Positions 12,537-24,227 of a stretch of 64,000 nucleotides of DNA are shown piece after piece (positions within the stretch are counted from its first letter, which is position 1; every line of letters begins with the position of its first letter). Made by a program: the position numbers and the translations under genes. Under the pieces are notes generated by a model. It did no database searches. It saw only the letters and a list, made by a program, of their open reading frames with translations, and had not been told where the DNA came from. Origin of the DNA: Endocalyx cinctus (Eukaryota; Ascomycota; Sordariomycetes; Amphisphaeriales; Apiosporaceae); contig BCKC01000002.1 in the NCBI GenBank assembly GCA_001600455.1, positions 2,866,171-2,930,170 of the forward strand, in the 5' to 3' direction.

Positions 12537-15500
12537 ATGTATATCAAACAAATTATTATCCAAGGCTTTAAGAGGTACGCACGCGTCTAACCAATATTCT
12601 TCCATCCCCAACTGTTGCGCCAAATCTTTCTGCGAGTCGAGGATAAGCTATTACGAGCTGCGACCTGCACCATGTTGCTAACGGATATGTTTACAGCTAC
12701 AAGGACCAGACGGTCATGGAGCCCTTCTCGCCTGGAACGAATGTTATAGTTGGTCGAAACGGCTCGGGAAAGAGTAATTTTTTCGCCGCCATCCGTTTCG
12801 TATTGAGCGATGCGTACACTCAGATGAATCGCGAAGAACGACAAGCCCTGCTTCACGAAGGTTCCGGATCTGCAGTAGCAACGGCCTACGTTGAAGTTAT
12901 TTTCGACAACAGCGACGATCGATTCCCCACAGGAAACAAGGAGGTTATCCTACGTCGCACTATTGGGCAAAAGAAAGATGAATACTCCGTCGATAAAAAA
13001 GTCGTTACAAAGGCGGATGTGGGAAATCTCTTAGAAGCTGCCGGGTTTTCGAGATCAAACCCTTACTACATCGTACCGCAAGGTCGGGTTACCGCCTTAA
13101 CCAACATGAAAGAATCCGATCGATTAAATCTCCTAAAAGAAGTCGCCGGTACTCAAGTCTACGAATCGCGTCGCGCAGAGTCTCTCAAGATCATGACCGA
13201 TACAAATAACAAGAGAGAGAAGATTGACGAACTCCTCGATTACATCAAAGAACGTCTTAGCGAGCTTGAAGAAGAGAAGGAGGAGTTGCGCGGCTACCAA
13301 GACAAAGATCGCGAGCGTCGATGCTTAGAATACGCTTATCACCACAAGGAGCAAGTCGCCGTTCAAGAAGCTCTCGAGGAGCTCGAGGAATCGCGCCAAG
13401 GCGGTATCGAAGACACTGATGAGAACCGCGAAGCATACAACGCTGGCGAAAAAGTTATTTCCAATCTTGATGCCGAGATACACAAGCTACAGCAGCAGAT
13501 GGAGCTGCTTCGCATCGACCGTAAACAACTTGACGAGGACCGACGCGAAGCGGCTAGGGCAAGGGCAATAGCTGAGCTACAGGTAAAAAACCTCTCAGAC
13601 AGCGTGTCTGCTCAGGAACAAGCAAAACAAGAGCATACCGCTGAATTAGAGCGCGTCAAAGCGGAGATTGCCACAAAGGAAGCCGAGCTCCAGAGGATAA
13701 CACCGGAATTCGAAAAGCGGAAGCAACGGGAAGCGGAGGTGAAGCAAGCACTTGACTCGGCGGAAGCTAGTCGCCAGCGACTTTTCACAAAGCAGTCTCG
13801 AAGTAGCCAGTTCAAAAGCAAGGCGGAGCGAGATTCATGGTTAAAACAGCAGATCAATGAGTTAAATGTGACGTTGAGCCAGCAGAAAGCCAACCGTCTT
13901 GATGCTGAGGAGGCGGTAAAAAATATCCAGGACGCCATCAAGCAGTTAGAAAATGAAATTGCGGACCTTCGACAGAAAAACGAAGGGTTCGGAGGCGATC
14001 GTCTTGCTCTCACCGAAGACGTTGCCAATGCCAAGGATACCCTCGACAAGTATCATGAAGAGCGCAAACTTCTACGCCGAGAAGAAGATAAACTAAATAC
14101 GATCATAGCGAATGCGCAGGGAGAGCGCGAGAACGCCGAGCGCGACCTGGCACATACCATGGATCGAGAAACTTCGCGTGGTTTAGCAACGATAAGGCGA
14201 ATGAAGCGTGAACGAAACATTCCAGGCGCTTACGGAACCCTGGCGGACCTGCTTGAGGTCAATGAGGCATATCGATTACCAGTCGAACAAGTCGCCGGTG
14301 CTAGTCTCTTTCACTATGTCGTGGACAACGATGAGACATCTACGTACTTGGCAAACTCACTACAAAAGTCGTTCGGCGGTAGAATTACATTCATGCCACT
14401 TTCTAGGCTCAGGCCTAGAAACGCGAATCTACCAAGAGCCACCGACGCGGTCCCTCTCCTGAGTAAGATCGAATACGACCCCACATACGAAAAGGCATTC
14501 CAGCAAGTTTTTGGTAACACGATCGTCTGTCCCAATCTCACGGTCGCCGGTCAATACGCTCGGAGCCACGGAGTAAACGGAGTGACGCCGGAAGGTGACA
14601 CGACCAACAAGCGCGGTGCTATGACGGGTGGTTATATCGATTCCCGTAAGTCGAGGCTGGAAGCGGTCCGGGCCGTCAACAAGTGGCGAGACGAATGCGA
14701 AAGACTGCAGACAAGGGCGTCCGAAATCCGACGAGAGATAGAACGAAAGGACCAGGAGATCACGGCCGCTCTCAGTGCAGAGCGTAGGCTGGCTCAGCAG
14801 CTCCGACAGATGGACGACGGCTACGGTACCCTCCGAGCGGAGCTGAATCTTAAGATTAGTCAAGCGGACTCGGCAAGGGACCGCCTCGAAGCCGCCATCC
14901 GAAATCGAGACGAAGTTGACAGAAATATGAAAGATTTCGGCGAGACGCTGAGCGCTCACGAGGCGGAGCTGGCTTCGGACTTTAAGAAGGTCTTAACAGC
15001 CGGCGAAGAAAAGCAATTAGAAGAGCTCGGTGCGACCGTTCAAGAAATGCAGAAGGAGTGGAATGAGGTCAGCAGAAGTCGAAGAGAGCTCGAGAATCGT
15101 AAGAGGATGCTCGAGCTTGATTTACGTACCAATCTCCAGCTCAAGCGGGATCAGCTTACTAGTCAAGCTTTCGAGACGGCTACTAGCGGTAGCGGAAGCG
15201 TGAAAGAGGCCAGGAGAGAACTTAAGAAGGCTCAAGCGGCAACCGTTTCCGTGGAGAACAAACTCGCGGCCAACGAGCAGCAAATCGAGACTGCCGAGTC
15301 TGAGGTTGCCAGTTTACAGAAGCAGAAGACCGTGAAGGAAGCAGAGTTACAGGAAATTGCGAGAGATATCATGAAGCAGCAAAGACGGATGGAGAAGAGC
15401 ATTCAGAAAAAAGCTATCCTAACTACAAGGGCGGCTGAGTGCGCCAAGAATATCCGCGACCTAGGTGTCTTACCTGAAGAGGCCTTTGAAAAGTATGAAC

Positions 15501-16404
15501 GGTTGGAAGCAAAGACGGTCAGTACTCAGAAACCCTCAATTGTTTTACCTTATGCATGAGCATCCGACTAACAAGACATGTGTAGATTGGCAACCGTTTG
15601 GCTAAAGTAACGGACGCTCTCAAAAAGTACAAGCACGTCAACAAGAAAGCGTTCGAACAGTACAACAACTTCACCAACCAGCAAGAGCAGCTCTTGAAAC
15701 GTCGCAAGGAACTTGACCAGTCGCAGCAGTCAATCGAGGAGCTCGTTGCTCACCTCGACCAGCGGAAAGACGAAGCTATCGAGCGAACCTTCAAGCAGGT
15801 GTCTAAAGAATTTGCCACCATCTTTGAACGCCTGGTACCTGCCGGTCATGGCCGCCTCGTGATCCAGCGAAGAGTAGATAGGAGAATGGACCCGGACGAC
15901 TCGGACGAAGAGCAGAGGGGCAGTGTAGAAAATTATACTGGAGTAGGAATTAGCGTCTCCTTCAACTCGAAGGTCATGGATGAACAGCAACGCATCCAGC
16001 AATTATCCGGTGGGCAAAAGAGTAAGTTTTAACTGATAAATGATGAGACTTCCATCTCGTTGGCCCTTTTACCTGTTTACTGACTCGATTTTTTTTTGTC
16101 CTTTGCAGGTTTGTGCGCGCTCTGCTTGATTTTCGCTCTCCAGCAGACCGAATCTAGCCCTATGGTCATCTTCGACGAGGTAGACGCCAACCTCGACGCC
16201 CAATACCGTACGGCCGTAGCCGAACTCTTGCAGTCGATCTCGAGCGAAGCCGGCACGCAATTCATCTGCACCACCTTCCGACCCGAGATCGTCCTCGTGG
16301 CCGATCGGTGCTACGGTGTCCTCTTCCGAAACAAGAACAGCACCATCAACTGCGTTAGTACGGAGCAGGCGTTAGACTTCGTCGAGGGTCAGGCGCCGCG
16401 GTAA
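12537..16404 (+). CDS. SMC3: Cohesin subunit SMC3 (SudA-like)
   Basis: SMC3 pairs with SMC1 and the kleisin Scc1 to form the cohesin ring that holds sister chromatids together. Four exons, 12537-12574, 12697-15517, 15586-16021 and 16109-16404, give 1196 residues, normal for the family. Intron 2 has a GACTAAC branch point. The start [19 protein letters not shown] is the canonical N-terminus. Walker A GRNGSGKS is at residues 32-39, two long coiled coils flank a hinge at roughly 510-660, the signature LSGGQKS is at about 1093-1099 and Walker [11 protein letters not shown] at about 1117-1126. The lysine pair in IGQKKDEY falls at residues 105-106, the positions acetylated by Eco1/ESCO in other eukaryotes. 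The gene is complete and every exon junction keeps frame. Confidence 0.97.
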
Positions 16405-18442
16405 TATCGACGATCAACGAGCATTTCTTGTTTTTTTTCTCTCTCTCTCTTTCCAAACAAAAAAAAAAAAAATTGTATATGCGGTAGTAAGCGGGCATGG
16501 GAGGCGAGTGGCGATGATACCTAAAGTACTATAGTCGCACGCAGGGGATCCTGGCGGAGTTTGGCTGCGAAGGGATCCGCGAGCTGTGCTTTTACCTATT
16601 GTACTATAATTTATTTATTTTATTATTTTTCAGTAAAGATGACTTTTCTTAGGGGGGGGATAACTCTGACTATCAATTACAAAGCTTGATGACTTAAGCA
16701 GCATCTTCTACTAGACCTGATTGAATCTAGATTATCTTACGTGCCACGGTTGTTCGATAGATCCACGCCAACGTCTTGTCACGTGATATAGTTGAAGGCT
16801 AGGATATGGACGACATCGATCAAGAATGATTGGTATAGTCGTCCAGTAATTATTATCCAGGAGGATTGGGCAATATACTGTTGAAGATACAGGGCGCAGA
16901 ATCATGTATGTTCACAATTGGTCTACCATGCCGTCTTTTGATGGGTTGAGGATTGCTCTTCTTCCTCTCTTCACCCCCTTTCTTCACTTTTCTTCGCAGT
17001 TCTGCTGTATAATTTCCAAATGTTTTAGACAAGAACAATCTATGTCTGTGGTTTCATGGGGAGTACTCCATTCCCTTATTGTCCTTACGTATGTAGGGTA
17101 ATTTTTCTCCATAGATATATCGTAGGCCTTCGTGCAACAACAAGTTCTATTTAATCATCCAATCATCCATATCTAAAGTATAGATGCCCTTGTAGCGTGT
17201 GTATCTTACCTATGCTATATCCTTGAAGTATGGGCTTTAAAGATTACAAAACGTGAACGAGAGGTCTCCGAGAGTGTTGGTATATGGTAGTGTCTGTTTC
17301 CTGATAGAAACAAAACAAGATTTGCGAAAGACAAATATGCACTTCACAGACAAGATTGTATATATAATATGAAATTTCTTTCTTTGTAGATTTAGTAATT
17401 GTAGAAAACGTAGAATGCATATGCAAAAGTTATACCGATAATATACCGCACGTAGGTACCTAGGTGCGCATTCAGTATCAAAAACACCATTCCCCCCCTA
17501 CGATATGGAATAATCAGGGGAATAATTAATGATTAATGTACCTATATTAAGCAGTACGTACAGTACCTAGGTAGGTACGTACATTCCATTTCCTGGCGTG
17601 GAAAAAATCCATTTCCTAATCCGGGGTTGGGGGGTGGGTTATAAAACATATAATGTAAAATAAAGGCAGGAACTACCACGAGCCTGAACTTGTCAGACTG
17701 GTGCTGGCTAGCAAACACGTCGCTGTTATGAAAGCCGCGGGTTCGATCCGTTATAAAAGCACCTCAGCCTTCAATGGAAGATGACAACTAGTCAGGGCGA
17801 GGGGACTCTTAGTTACCCTACAATTTTTTTATAGTTCTTTTTTTTTTTTTTTTTTCCCTTCATTTAACGTGTATTTTGATATGTTTGGTGTTTTGCTGCA
17901 TCTTGATGTGTATCAAGCCCAGTCAAACGAGCACAAGCATCTACTACTACTTACTACATACTATTTTTTATTTACTAGGTGCATCTTGTCTATTCTGAAA
18001 GATAATTACAAAGGAAAAGAAAGAAAGGCGTTGTCTTGTCGCTTTGCTTTCACCATTGTATTTATCCCACACCATACCATACACACACCCACTTCCGCTA
18101 GTTATTATCCCCTAAAACACTGACCAAACAACAATGCAGGTCAACAAAGGCATTTGTATGGTATACAGAAGCAACATTCTTTTATTTTTTTCGGTATTTA
18201 AAGTTAGTCATTCTTGAAGTAACTCATACTTTCGAGGGGCAACATGTTTTACTACCTACAGGACGGCAATTAATTAGTATAAGAAATGAATTAGATCACC
18301 TCACGACATCTCTCATTTCATAATCATTATCCACCACCAACTTTTTTCGGTAGAGAATTTCCGAACATATTTTCAATTAATTTACCCACTGATAAATACT
18401 ATCATCAAAAATTCCAGGAGAAAAAAAAAAAGAAAAGACAAA
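16405..18442. other. 2 kb spacer after SMC3
   Basis: No gene is supported. It contains TACCTAGGT-type motifs at 17457-17465 and 17564-17573, a T21-like tract near 17838-17856, and a decayed tRNA-like segment at 17700-17763 (discussed among rejected items). The last few hundred bases are pyrimidine-rich and probably hold the promoter and leader of the next gene. Confidence 0.55.
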
Positions 18443-19084
18443 ATGGATTCCGCCCCGACCCCAGACGACAACATGGCCATAAACGGTGACACAACCCAAA
18501 CCACGCAGGAAGAGTACGCACGCAACGTCGAGACCTTAAAACTATACGGCTGGACCCTCCGCGACGAAGAGACGCCCTCGGACCTAGCGAGCCTCGCCCA
18601 GTCGGCGAAGTCCAACACGCTCGACCAGCGACTGCGGCCCGGCCTCGGCAGACGGATCGAGTTCGAGCCCTTCCACTTCTTCTTCTACGGCACCCTGATG
18701 AACGAGGAGACGCTGCGGTACGTGTGCCGGATCCCGCCCGAGACGGAGGTCGCGTACGAAGGGAAACCGGCGGTCCTGATCGGCTGGAAGGCCAAGCTCT
18801 GGGGCCCGTTCCCGATGCTCGTCGCGGGTGACCCCGACGACGCGGTCGAGGGCGCGGCTTGGAGGTGCGATAAGCCCGAATACGTCGATCGGCTGCGCCG
18901 CTACGAGACGGACGCTTACAAGCTCGAGCGCGTGTCGCTGCGGCTGGGAGGCGCGGGCCAAGGAGAGGCAGGCGAAGGGGCGGAGGACCGGATCGTCGAG
19001 AATGCTCGCGTCTTCGTCGTCGCTGATGATAACGATCACCATTTGGAGGATGGAAGGTGGAGCCCGTTTTTGATGTGGAGGTGA
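18443..19084 (+). CDS. Gamma-glutamylcyclotransferase / AIG2-like family protein
   Basis: This is a single-exon gene of 213 residues. After about 70 poorly conserved residues comes FFFYGTLMNEETL, the glycine-containing YGTL loop that opens the gamma-glutamylcyclotransferase fold and binds the gamma-glutamyl group. It is followed by GWKAKLWGPFPML, a GAAW segment, and LRRYETDAYKLERV, whose Glu sits where the family's catalytic acid lies. Members either cyclise gamma-glutamyl peptides or amines to 5-oxoproline or have unknown substrates; in fungi most AIG2-like proteins are uncharacterised. The C-terminus (HLEDGRWSPFLMWR) matches the usual family ending. The ATG at 18443 follows an A-rich leader and is the first in frame. 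GC-rich codon use contrasts with the AT-rich flanks. Substrate is not predictable from sequence. Confidence 0.85.
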   Translation: MDSAPTPDDNMAINGDTTQTTQEEYARNVETLKLYGWTLRDEETPSDLASLAQSAKSNTLDQRLRPGLGRRIEFEPFHFFFYGTLMNEETLRYVCRIPPETEVAYEGKPAVLIGWKAKLWGPFPMLVAGDPDDAVEGAAWRCDKPEYVDRLRRYETDAYKLERVSLRLGGAGQGEAGEGAEDRIVENARVFVVADDNDHHLEDGRWSPFLMWR

Positions 19085-20468
19085 AAATGTAATTAATTAT
19101 TAATCAACGCTTTTGTCTAATTATTATCTCCCCTTTACTAATACCCTTCTCCTAATTATGTTGATGCCTATTTTTTTTTTTTCTCGGCACCGAATTGAAG
19201 GAAAAATCCGTCTGGGGTCGCGATAACTCTGGTCCAAAAAAAAAAAAAAAAAAAACGAGGGATTAATATTAGATAAAATACATTAACAAATACCGAAACG
19301 TACAATACCATCTTACTCATACCTTCACGTATCCATGGGATGGATCCATCCAATGGAACTGAGTTTGACACGTGACTTTCTGAGGCTCTTTTTAACTCCT
19401 GACCACAGATAACTTAATTGTTTTTCTGGGCACAACCTCAAATACGGAATACGGAATACGTGCTTGGCTATCCTTACGTGTGAAGTATAACTCGCCACTT
19501 GCCGGTATCCAGCGTCCCATCCTCAATCTTAATTCGGTACGTCATAATTACCAGGACTACATTCATCATATAAATAACTTTTTTTTTTTTTTAATCTTGG
19601 AATCATTCCCTCCCCTATTAACAACCGTACTCTTCCCCAAGGCCGGTCAATTACCTATCGATCAAATAATAGGACTCTGTTTCTAAATATGATTGTATGG
19701 AATGCCTGAGCCTCTCCGGCTTTCTACCCAGCCGGACGCAGTGAATACTAGACTTTAAATCAAAAATTCTTGTCAGTACCCCCACTTCCACCTGAAGCTT
19801 TGGATCGATTAGAGATTTATATCCTTCTGTAAGCTGCAAGCTTACTTCCAGTATATACTAAGAAAGTTTATGCAAGTGACCAGTTGATATGAGTGAACAC
19901 GGGATATGCGTAGGGGCCCGTTGCGGCGTATTGAGCGAGTTTATGGTAGGCCTCCATCATTCAGGTTTTCTCTTTTTTTTTTTTTTTTTTGTATCCGTAT
20001 TCTGAAAACAATTAACATGCAAGTATACAATCATTGTAGTATGGGTTCAGGAGCTGTGCGTGCCACCAGAGTCAAGTTGATATTGGTAAAATTACCTTAC
20101 GTTAAGAAAAGTGAAGCAATGTCACACGGTTAAAGGGACTCGTTTGTTTTAGAAACAGACGTCTAATTGATTTATATTTAATGATCGTAAACCGGTACCG
20201 GGTTTATGGTTGCCCATAAGAATGCCCCCCCCCCCCCCCCCCAAAAAAAAAAAAAATCTATGTCCCAACATGTCCAGAAAAGGGGAGAGAAACACTAGAA
20301 ATAGTATAGAAGATTGAATCCCAAGACCGAAGAAAAATGAATGAATATGATCCAAACAATGTGATAGAGACCAGCTCATTTCTATCCTTATTCCCATTTT
20401 GATATCCCTAAAGTTTCAAGTCCTTTGCGCCCTATGATATGAATTGATGAACGAGGCCAAGAACACTC
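19085..20468. other. 1.4 kb convergent spacer
   Basis: This lies between two converging genes. It contains an A20 tract (19236-19255), three copies of AATACGG (19441-19461), and the compound tract C18-A14 at 20225-20256. No gene is visible. Confidence 0.55.
20225..20256. repeat. Compound homopolymer C18-A14
   Basis: 18 C followed directly by 14 A, which reads T14-G18 on the minus strand. It is the mirror-strand equivalent of the T13-G24 tract at 8515-8551. Confidence 0.85.
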
Positions 20469-21048
20469 CTAAATCGCTTTTGAAGAAGAGGTACTCATAG
20501 TAACTCCAGAACTAGTTTCGTTCTTCTTGTCCTGTTTGATTTGTTAGTCGATTATTGCAATCACAGATTTTGTTTCCCTATCACAACTTACTCAGTTGAC
20601 AAGCAAGTATCTTACTAGTAAGAGAAAAGATTCATGGAAGTTTTCTATAGCATACCGACGTTTGGTTAGAAACAGTTTGTACAGTAGTAACAGCAGCGGA
20701 AGTAGAAGTAGAAGGAGACGAAAAAGGGGCCATGCTAGCAGCTGTAGTAGGCACGACGATAGGGGATAATCCAGGAACAGCGGAAGTATCCCCAGTCATT
20801 TCAGAGGTTTCTCCTTGTTCCGGTCCTGAGATCAAGACTTGAGGAATCACCGCTGCCGTGGTCGTGGTAGTGGCGCTGCTTACCGGCATATCTTGCATTT
20901 CGGGGTCTCGCAAGTAAGTGCTGGACTGCGTCTTGGACGATTGGTCTTTGGACGAGCCGTCGGATGAGCTACCCCCTGAGTTCGAGGAGGAGGAGGAGGA
21001 GGAACCACCCTTGGTAGCGGCTACTACGGCTGGGAGAACCAAGACCAT
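20469..21048 (-). CDS. Small Ser/Thr-rich protein, two exons, function unknown
   Basis: I model exon 1 as 20656-21048 and exon 2 as 20469-20531, giving 151 residues. The intron (20532-20655) has a GTATGC donor, a CGACTAAC branch point and a CAG acceptor, and removing it keeps frame to a TAG stop, which argues that this is a real gene. The protein starts MVLVLPAVVAATKGG, a short hydrophobic stretch that could be a weak signal or anchor, then is almost entirely Ser, Thr, Gly, Ala and Pro with poly-Ser runs. No catalytic domain is visible. A TATA-like TATATAAG lies 200 bp upstream on the minus strand at 21248-21255, with a CA-rich leader between. I do not recognise the family; a low-complexity cell-surface or regulatory protein is possible. 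Confidence 0.5.
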
Positions 21049-21247
21049 CTCGTCTGATTAAATTAGGAAGAAGAAAAGTGGTGGTGAAGAAATGGCGTCT
21101 TTATTCTAGAGGAGCTGATAGGAATAGGGGTGGGTGCGTAGTAGAGATAAATAGTTGCAATTGGCTTGTTCCTTGAAGTGAGTTCTTAAGTGATTGATGC
21201 TGTGTGCTTGATATCTCCATCCCCAAAATGGGTTTCGATCAAGGCTA

Positions 21248-21255
21248 CTTATATA
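21248..21255 (-). promoter_or_regulatory. TATA-like element for the small Ser/Thr-rich gene
   Basis: TATATAAG on the minus strand lies 200 bp before the ATG at 21048. The intervening bases have a leader-like CT/CA-rich character. The assignment is by position only. Confidence 0.35.
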
Positions 21256-22538
21256 TCTTCAGGAAGTCTTTCCATAGTCCTATGTCTCCGATATGACCCG
21301 GCGAAAGGATCATACTTAGAAGCTACTCTACGGTACCCACCTCGAAAACGATGAATACGTCTACGTTCAAAGGTGTATTAAGGTGAGATACCTCACAAGG
21401 CAGACGTGAATCCAAAAAAGGGGGCTTGCTCCTAACGGAATCCCATTGGGCGGTCCCTAGGGTAGGTTAAGATGCATTATGAATTTATGATACAAATCTT
21501 ACATCTGAGCTGAAGCGTCTAGGTCTCTCTAGCATACTCGGAAGTCAGGTGTTAAAGTGAAAGTATCCCCTACTAAGCTATACGGTGATTTCATCTTGAT
21601 TCATTATTCAGAACGGAATGTTGTACATTGGTGGAATTAGCACGATGATTGGTTCAATTCGACTCGAAGGTTGACCGAGGCTGAAGTACGTGATGGATTG
21701 ATAAATAAAAATGATGCATTTTGACTTGATTTAACTTAGCGTGACTTATGTCATGTTTAATAATTTCCTAATTGGGATATTACCCGCAGATTCAAAGAGC
21801 CTCAGCCGTTGACCCTGAATCTCACTTCTTGGCCAAAATTTACGATGAATACGGATAATAGATGTAGAGTAATAATAGTAATATGGACTTTTAATAAGTC
21901 GAGGCGAAAAAACGTGGTTAAGGGGTGGCTTAGTTGAATGTTAGATAATGATTGATAAATGAATAGAAAACGATTCCATAGTCAAAGTAGTCAAAGCCAC
22001 CACTACCGTACGATACGATACTCTGTGTAATGTATGCATATCAGTCATTTCGTTTCAATTTCTTATTTCTTCCAATCAAATGTTAAGATAATGAATATGT
22101 ATCATCCACGGATATGTATCATAATGACTTTCTTCTGTAGAAATTATGCATCATACAATATCTGTGGCTGGTTATTTTTATGAACATTCTGGAAGTTACT
22201 TGAATGTGGCACATGTTACATCCCCCCACTTTAGTCATCACCTTCTTTAGGCTTTAAGTCCCTTAAGGTTAGTGTATTAATTCATTTACGATAAGATATT
22301 TAGTGACACGATAAAGCTCCAGCGCGACATCATAACCGCGGGGCAATTAGACATCTGAATATTTGGATGTCCACTGTAAGTATGCGAGTCTCAACCGAAT
22401 TATTAAACAAAAATAAACACAAGTAAACACAAAACAAGATAAGACAAGACAGAAAGAAACCAATAAACAATCCTATCACTTCGTGACACCCGTCTTACTT
22501 GACAGAACGTATTCTTCAACGTTTTATCCATATTCAAA
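21256..22538. other. Divergent promoter region of the Ser/Thr-rich gene and CDC37
   Basis: This is AT-rich DNA without a supportable gene. Its main content is a perfect three-unit heat-shock element at 22182-22194. The bases just before CDC37 (22405-22538) are A-rich and leader-like. Confidence 0.55.
22182..22194 (+). promoter_or_regulatory. Heat-shock element (GAA-nn-TTC-nn-GAA) upstream of CDC37
   Basis: GAACATTCTGGAA is a perfect three-unit HSE, the binding site of trimeric Hsf1, about 345 bp upstream of the CDC37 start. Hsf1 controls Hsp90 and many co-chaperones in fungi, so the position next to an Hsp90 co-chaperone gene is biologically sensible. All nine fixed bases match. Confidence 0.6.
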
Positions 22539-24227
22539 ATGCCCGTTGATTATAGTAAATGGGTGAGTAAAAGGAACCCCGCAACACTAACTATCCATCG
22601 ACTCTTTTTTTATTTTCGAAGAACCTCCTCTTATTTTATAAACATAACAATATAAAATATTTTTTTTAACTGTCTAATCAACTAAACCATCACTCCCAAA
22701 AATATAGGATGCGCTGGAACTCAGCGACGACTCGGACATCGAAGTCCACCCGAACGTCGACAAGCGATCCTTCATCCGCGCCAAGCAGAACCAGATCCAC
22801 GCCGAGCGGGACCAGCGGCGCCACCAGGTCGCCACGCTCAAGTACGAGCGCCAGATCAACGACGGGCTGATGAAGAGGATATCCGGCCTCCTGGACTCGC
22901 TCAAATCCCACGCCGCCGAGGTTGATTCGGGCACGGGTCGGAACCCGGCCGAGATCGCCTTCCAGGCCGTCATCGAGTCCGCCGGAAACCCCGAAGACGA
23001 CAAGCCCCCCGAGCGGCCCGAGGGCGTCCACGCCCAGGTCGAGCAGCCCCCGACTTACACCAAGATGATGGTGACCCTTCTGGACGAGGTGAACAAGGCC
23101 CTGAACGAGAAGAAGCCGGAGAACAGGTACAAGGCCATGATGGAGGAGGTGGAGACCCACCTGAAGCAGGTCCAGGACCTGCAGAAGCAGCTGCTCGAGA
23201 AGCTGGACGATCTCGAGAAGGAGGAAGGGCGCAAGATCACCAGCGAGAGCTACCGCACCGGGTTCGACAGCTCGCACGTCGCCAAGTCGGATCCTCAAGA
23301 CAAAAATAAGAAGGAGGAGAGCGAGCAAGTCGAACTCTTGAATCCCAACTTTTCCCTCTCGAAACCCGAAGCCTCCAAGACCGCCGCCGCCGACGACGAC
23401 GACGGGGAAGTCGAGGCCTCGGCCGACGGTCGCGCCTTCGCCAAGATCAAGGCGTCCGAGTACAGGGAGAGCCACGCGTTCATCACGTCGCACGCGCACA
23501 TCCTCAGCGAGAAGGAGACGGACGGGATCCTGGTGCTCGCCTTCGACGCGGCGCTCGACGGCAAAGCCGACCTCGCGCGGCAGTACGTGCACCAGGCCTT
23601 ACTCCTGCAGTACTGCCGCGCCCTGGGCAAGGACGGCGTCGCCTTGTTCTTCCGACGCATCACGACCAAGGGTCACCAAGCCCAGGAAGTCTTTTACAAG
23701 GACGTCCAGGACACCTTCTTCCGGATCCGGAACCGCGCGTCCGAGATCAACGCCCAGAGGGCCGCCGGCGGAGGAGGCGACGAGAACCAGCAGGAGGGCG
23801 TCGAGCAGATACAGCTGCACGCGGTCGAGCCCGGTACCGAGATCAAGATCCGCATCCCCGCCGCCGGCTCGGCCGACGAGGACGAGAAGCGCGGACGCGC
23901 CATCTTCGAGTCTTTCCGCCCCGAAATGCGCGCCGCCCTCGAGACGGGAAGTCTCGATAAGGTGAACGAGGTGCTCGGGAAGATGAGCGTTCCCGAGGCG
24001 GAGGAATTGGTTGGCTTATTTGGAGATGTGAGTCAAATGGAAGAAATTTCCCCCCTTTTTTTTTGCATTTTGCATTTTGCATGATCATTAGCTAACTACG
24101 ATAATAGGCCAACATCCTTAGCTTAGAGGAGCAGATATTAGACGCTACGACGGAAGAAGGTCGGAAGCAGATCAAGGAATTAGAGGAGAGGGCCGCTATG
24201 GAATCGTACGCCGATGACCCGGAGTAA
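22539..24227 (+). CDS. CDC37: Hsp90 co-chaperone Cdc37
   Basis: Cdc37 delivers protein kinase clients to Hsp90 in the cytosol. Exons 22539-22562, 22708-24027 and 24108-24227 give 487 residues, typical for fungi. The first exon encodes only MPVDYSKW, the invariant N-terminus, and exon 2 continues DALELSDDSDIEVHPNVDKRSF. The serine in ELSDDSD is residue 14, matching the conserved CK2 phosphorylation site needed for kinase clients. A helical coiled region (about 95-220) is followed by the Hsp90-binding domain (FAKIKASEYRESHAFITSHAHIL onward) and a C-terminal helical domain ending in ERAAMESYADDPE. Third codon positions are almost all G or C in exon 2. A 300-codon antisense frame is a by-product of that bias. 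The intron 2 region contains GCTAAC, a good branch point. A heat-shock element lies upstream. Confidence 0.96.

Noticed and set aside
17700..17763. tRNA-like segment with GGTTCGATCC and GGTGCT/AGCACC ends
   Set aside because: The putative T arm does not pair, the D and anticodon arms cannot be folded, and the length is too short. At best it is a relic.
22690..23592. 300-codon minus-strand open frame over CDC37
   Set aside because: It is antisense to a certain CDC37 exon whose third positions are nearly all G or C, which removes stops on the other strand. Its translation is repetitive Leu/Val/Gly with no domain.
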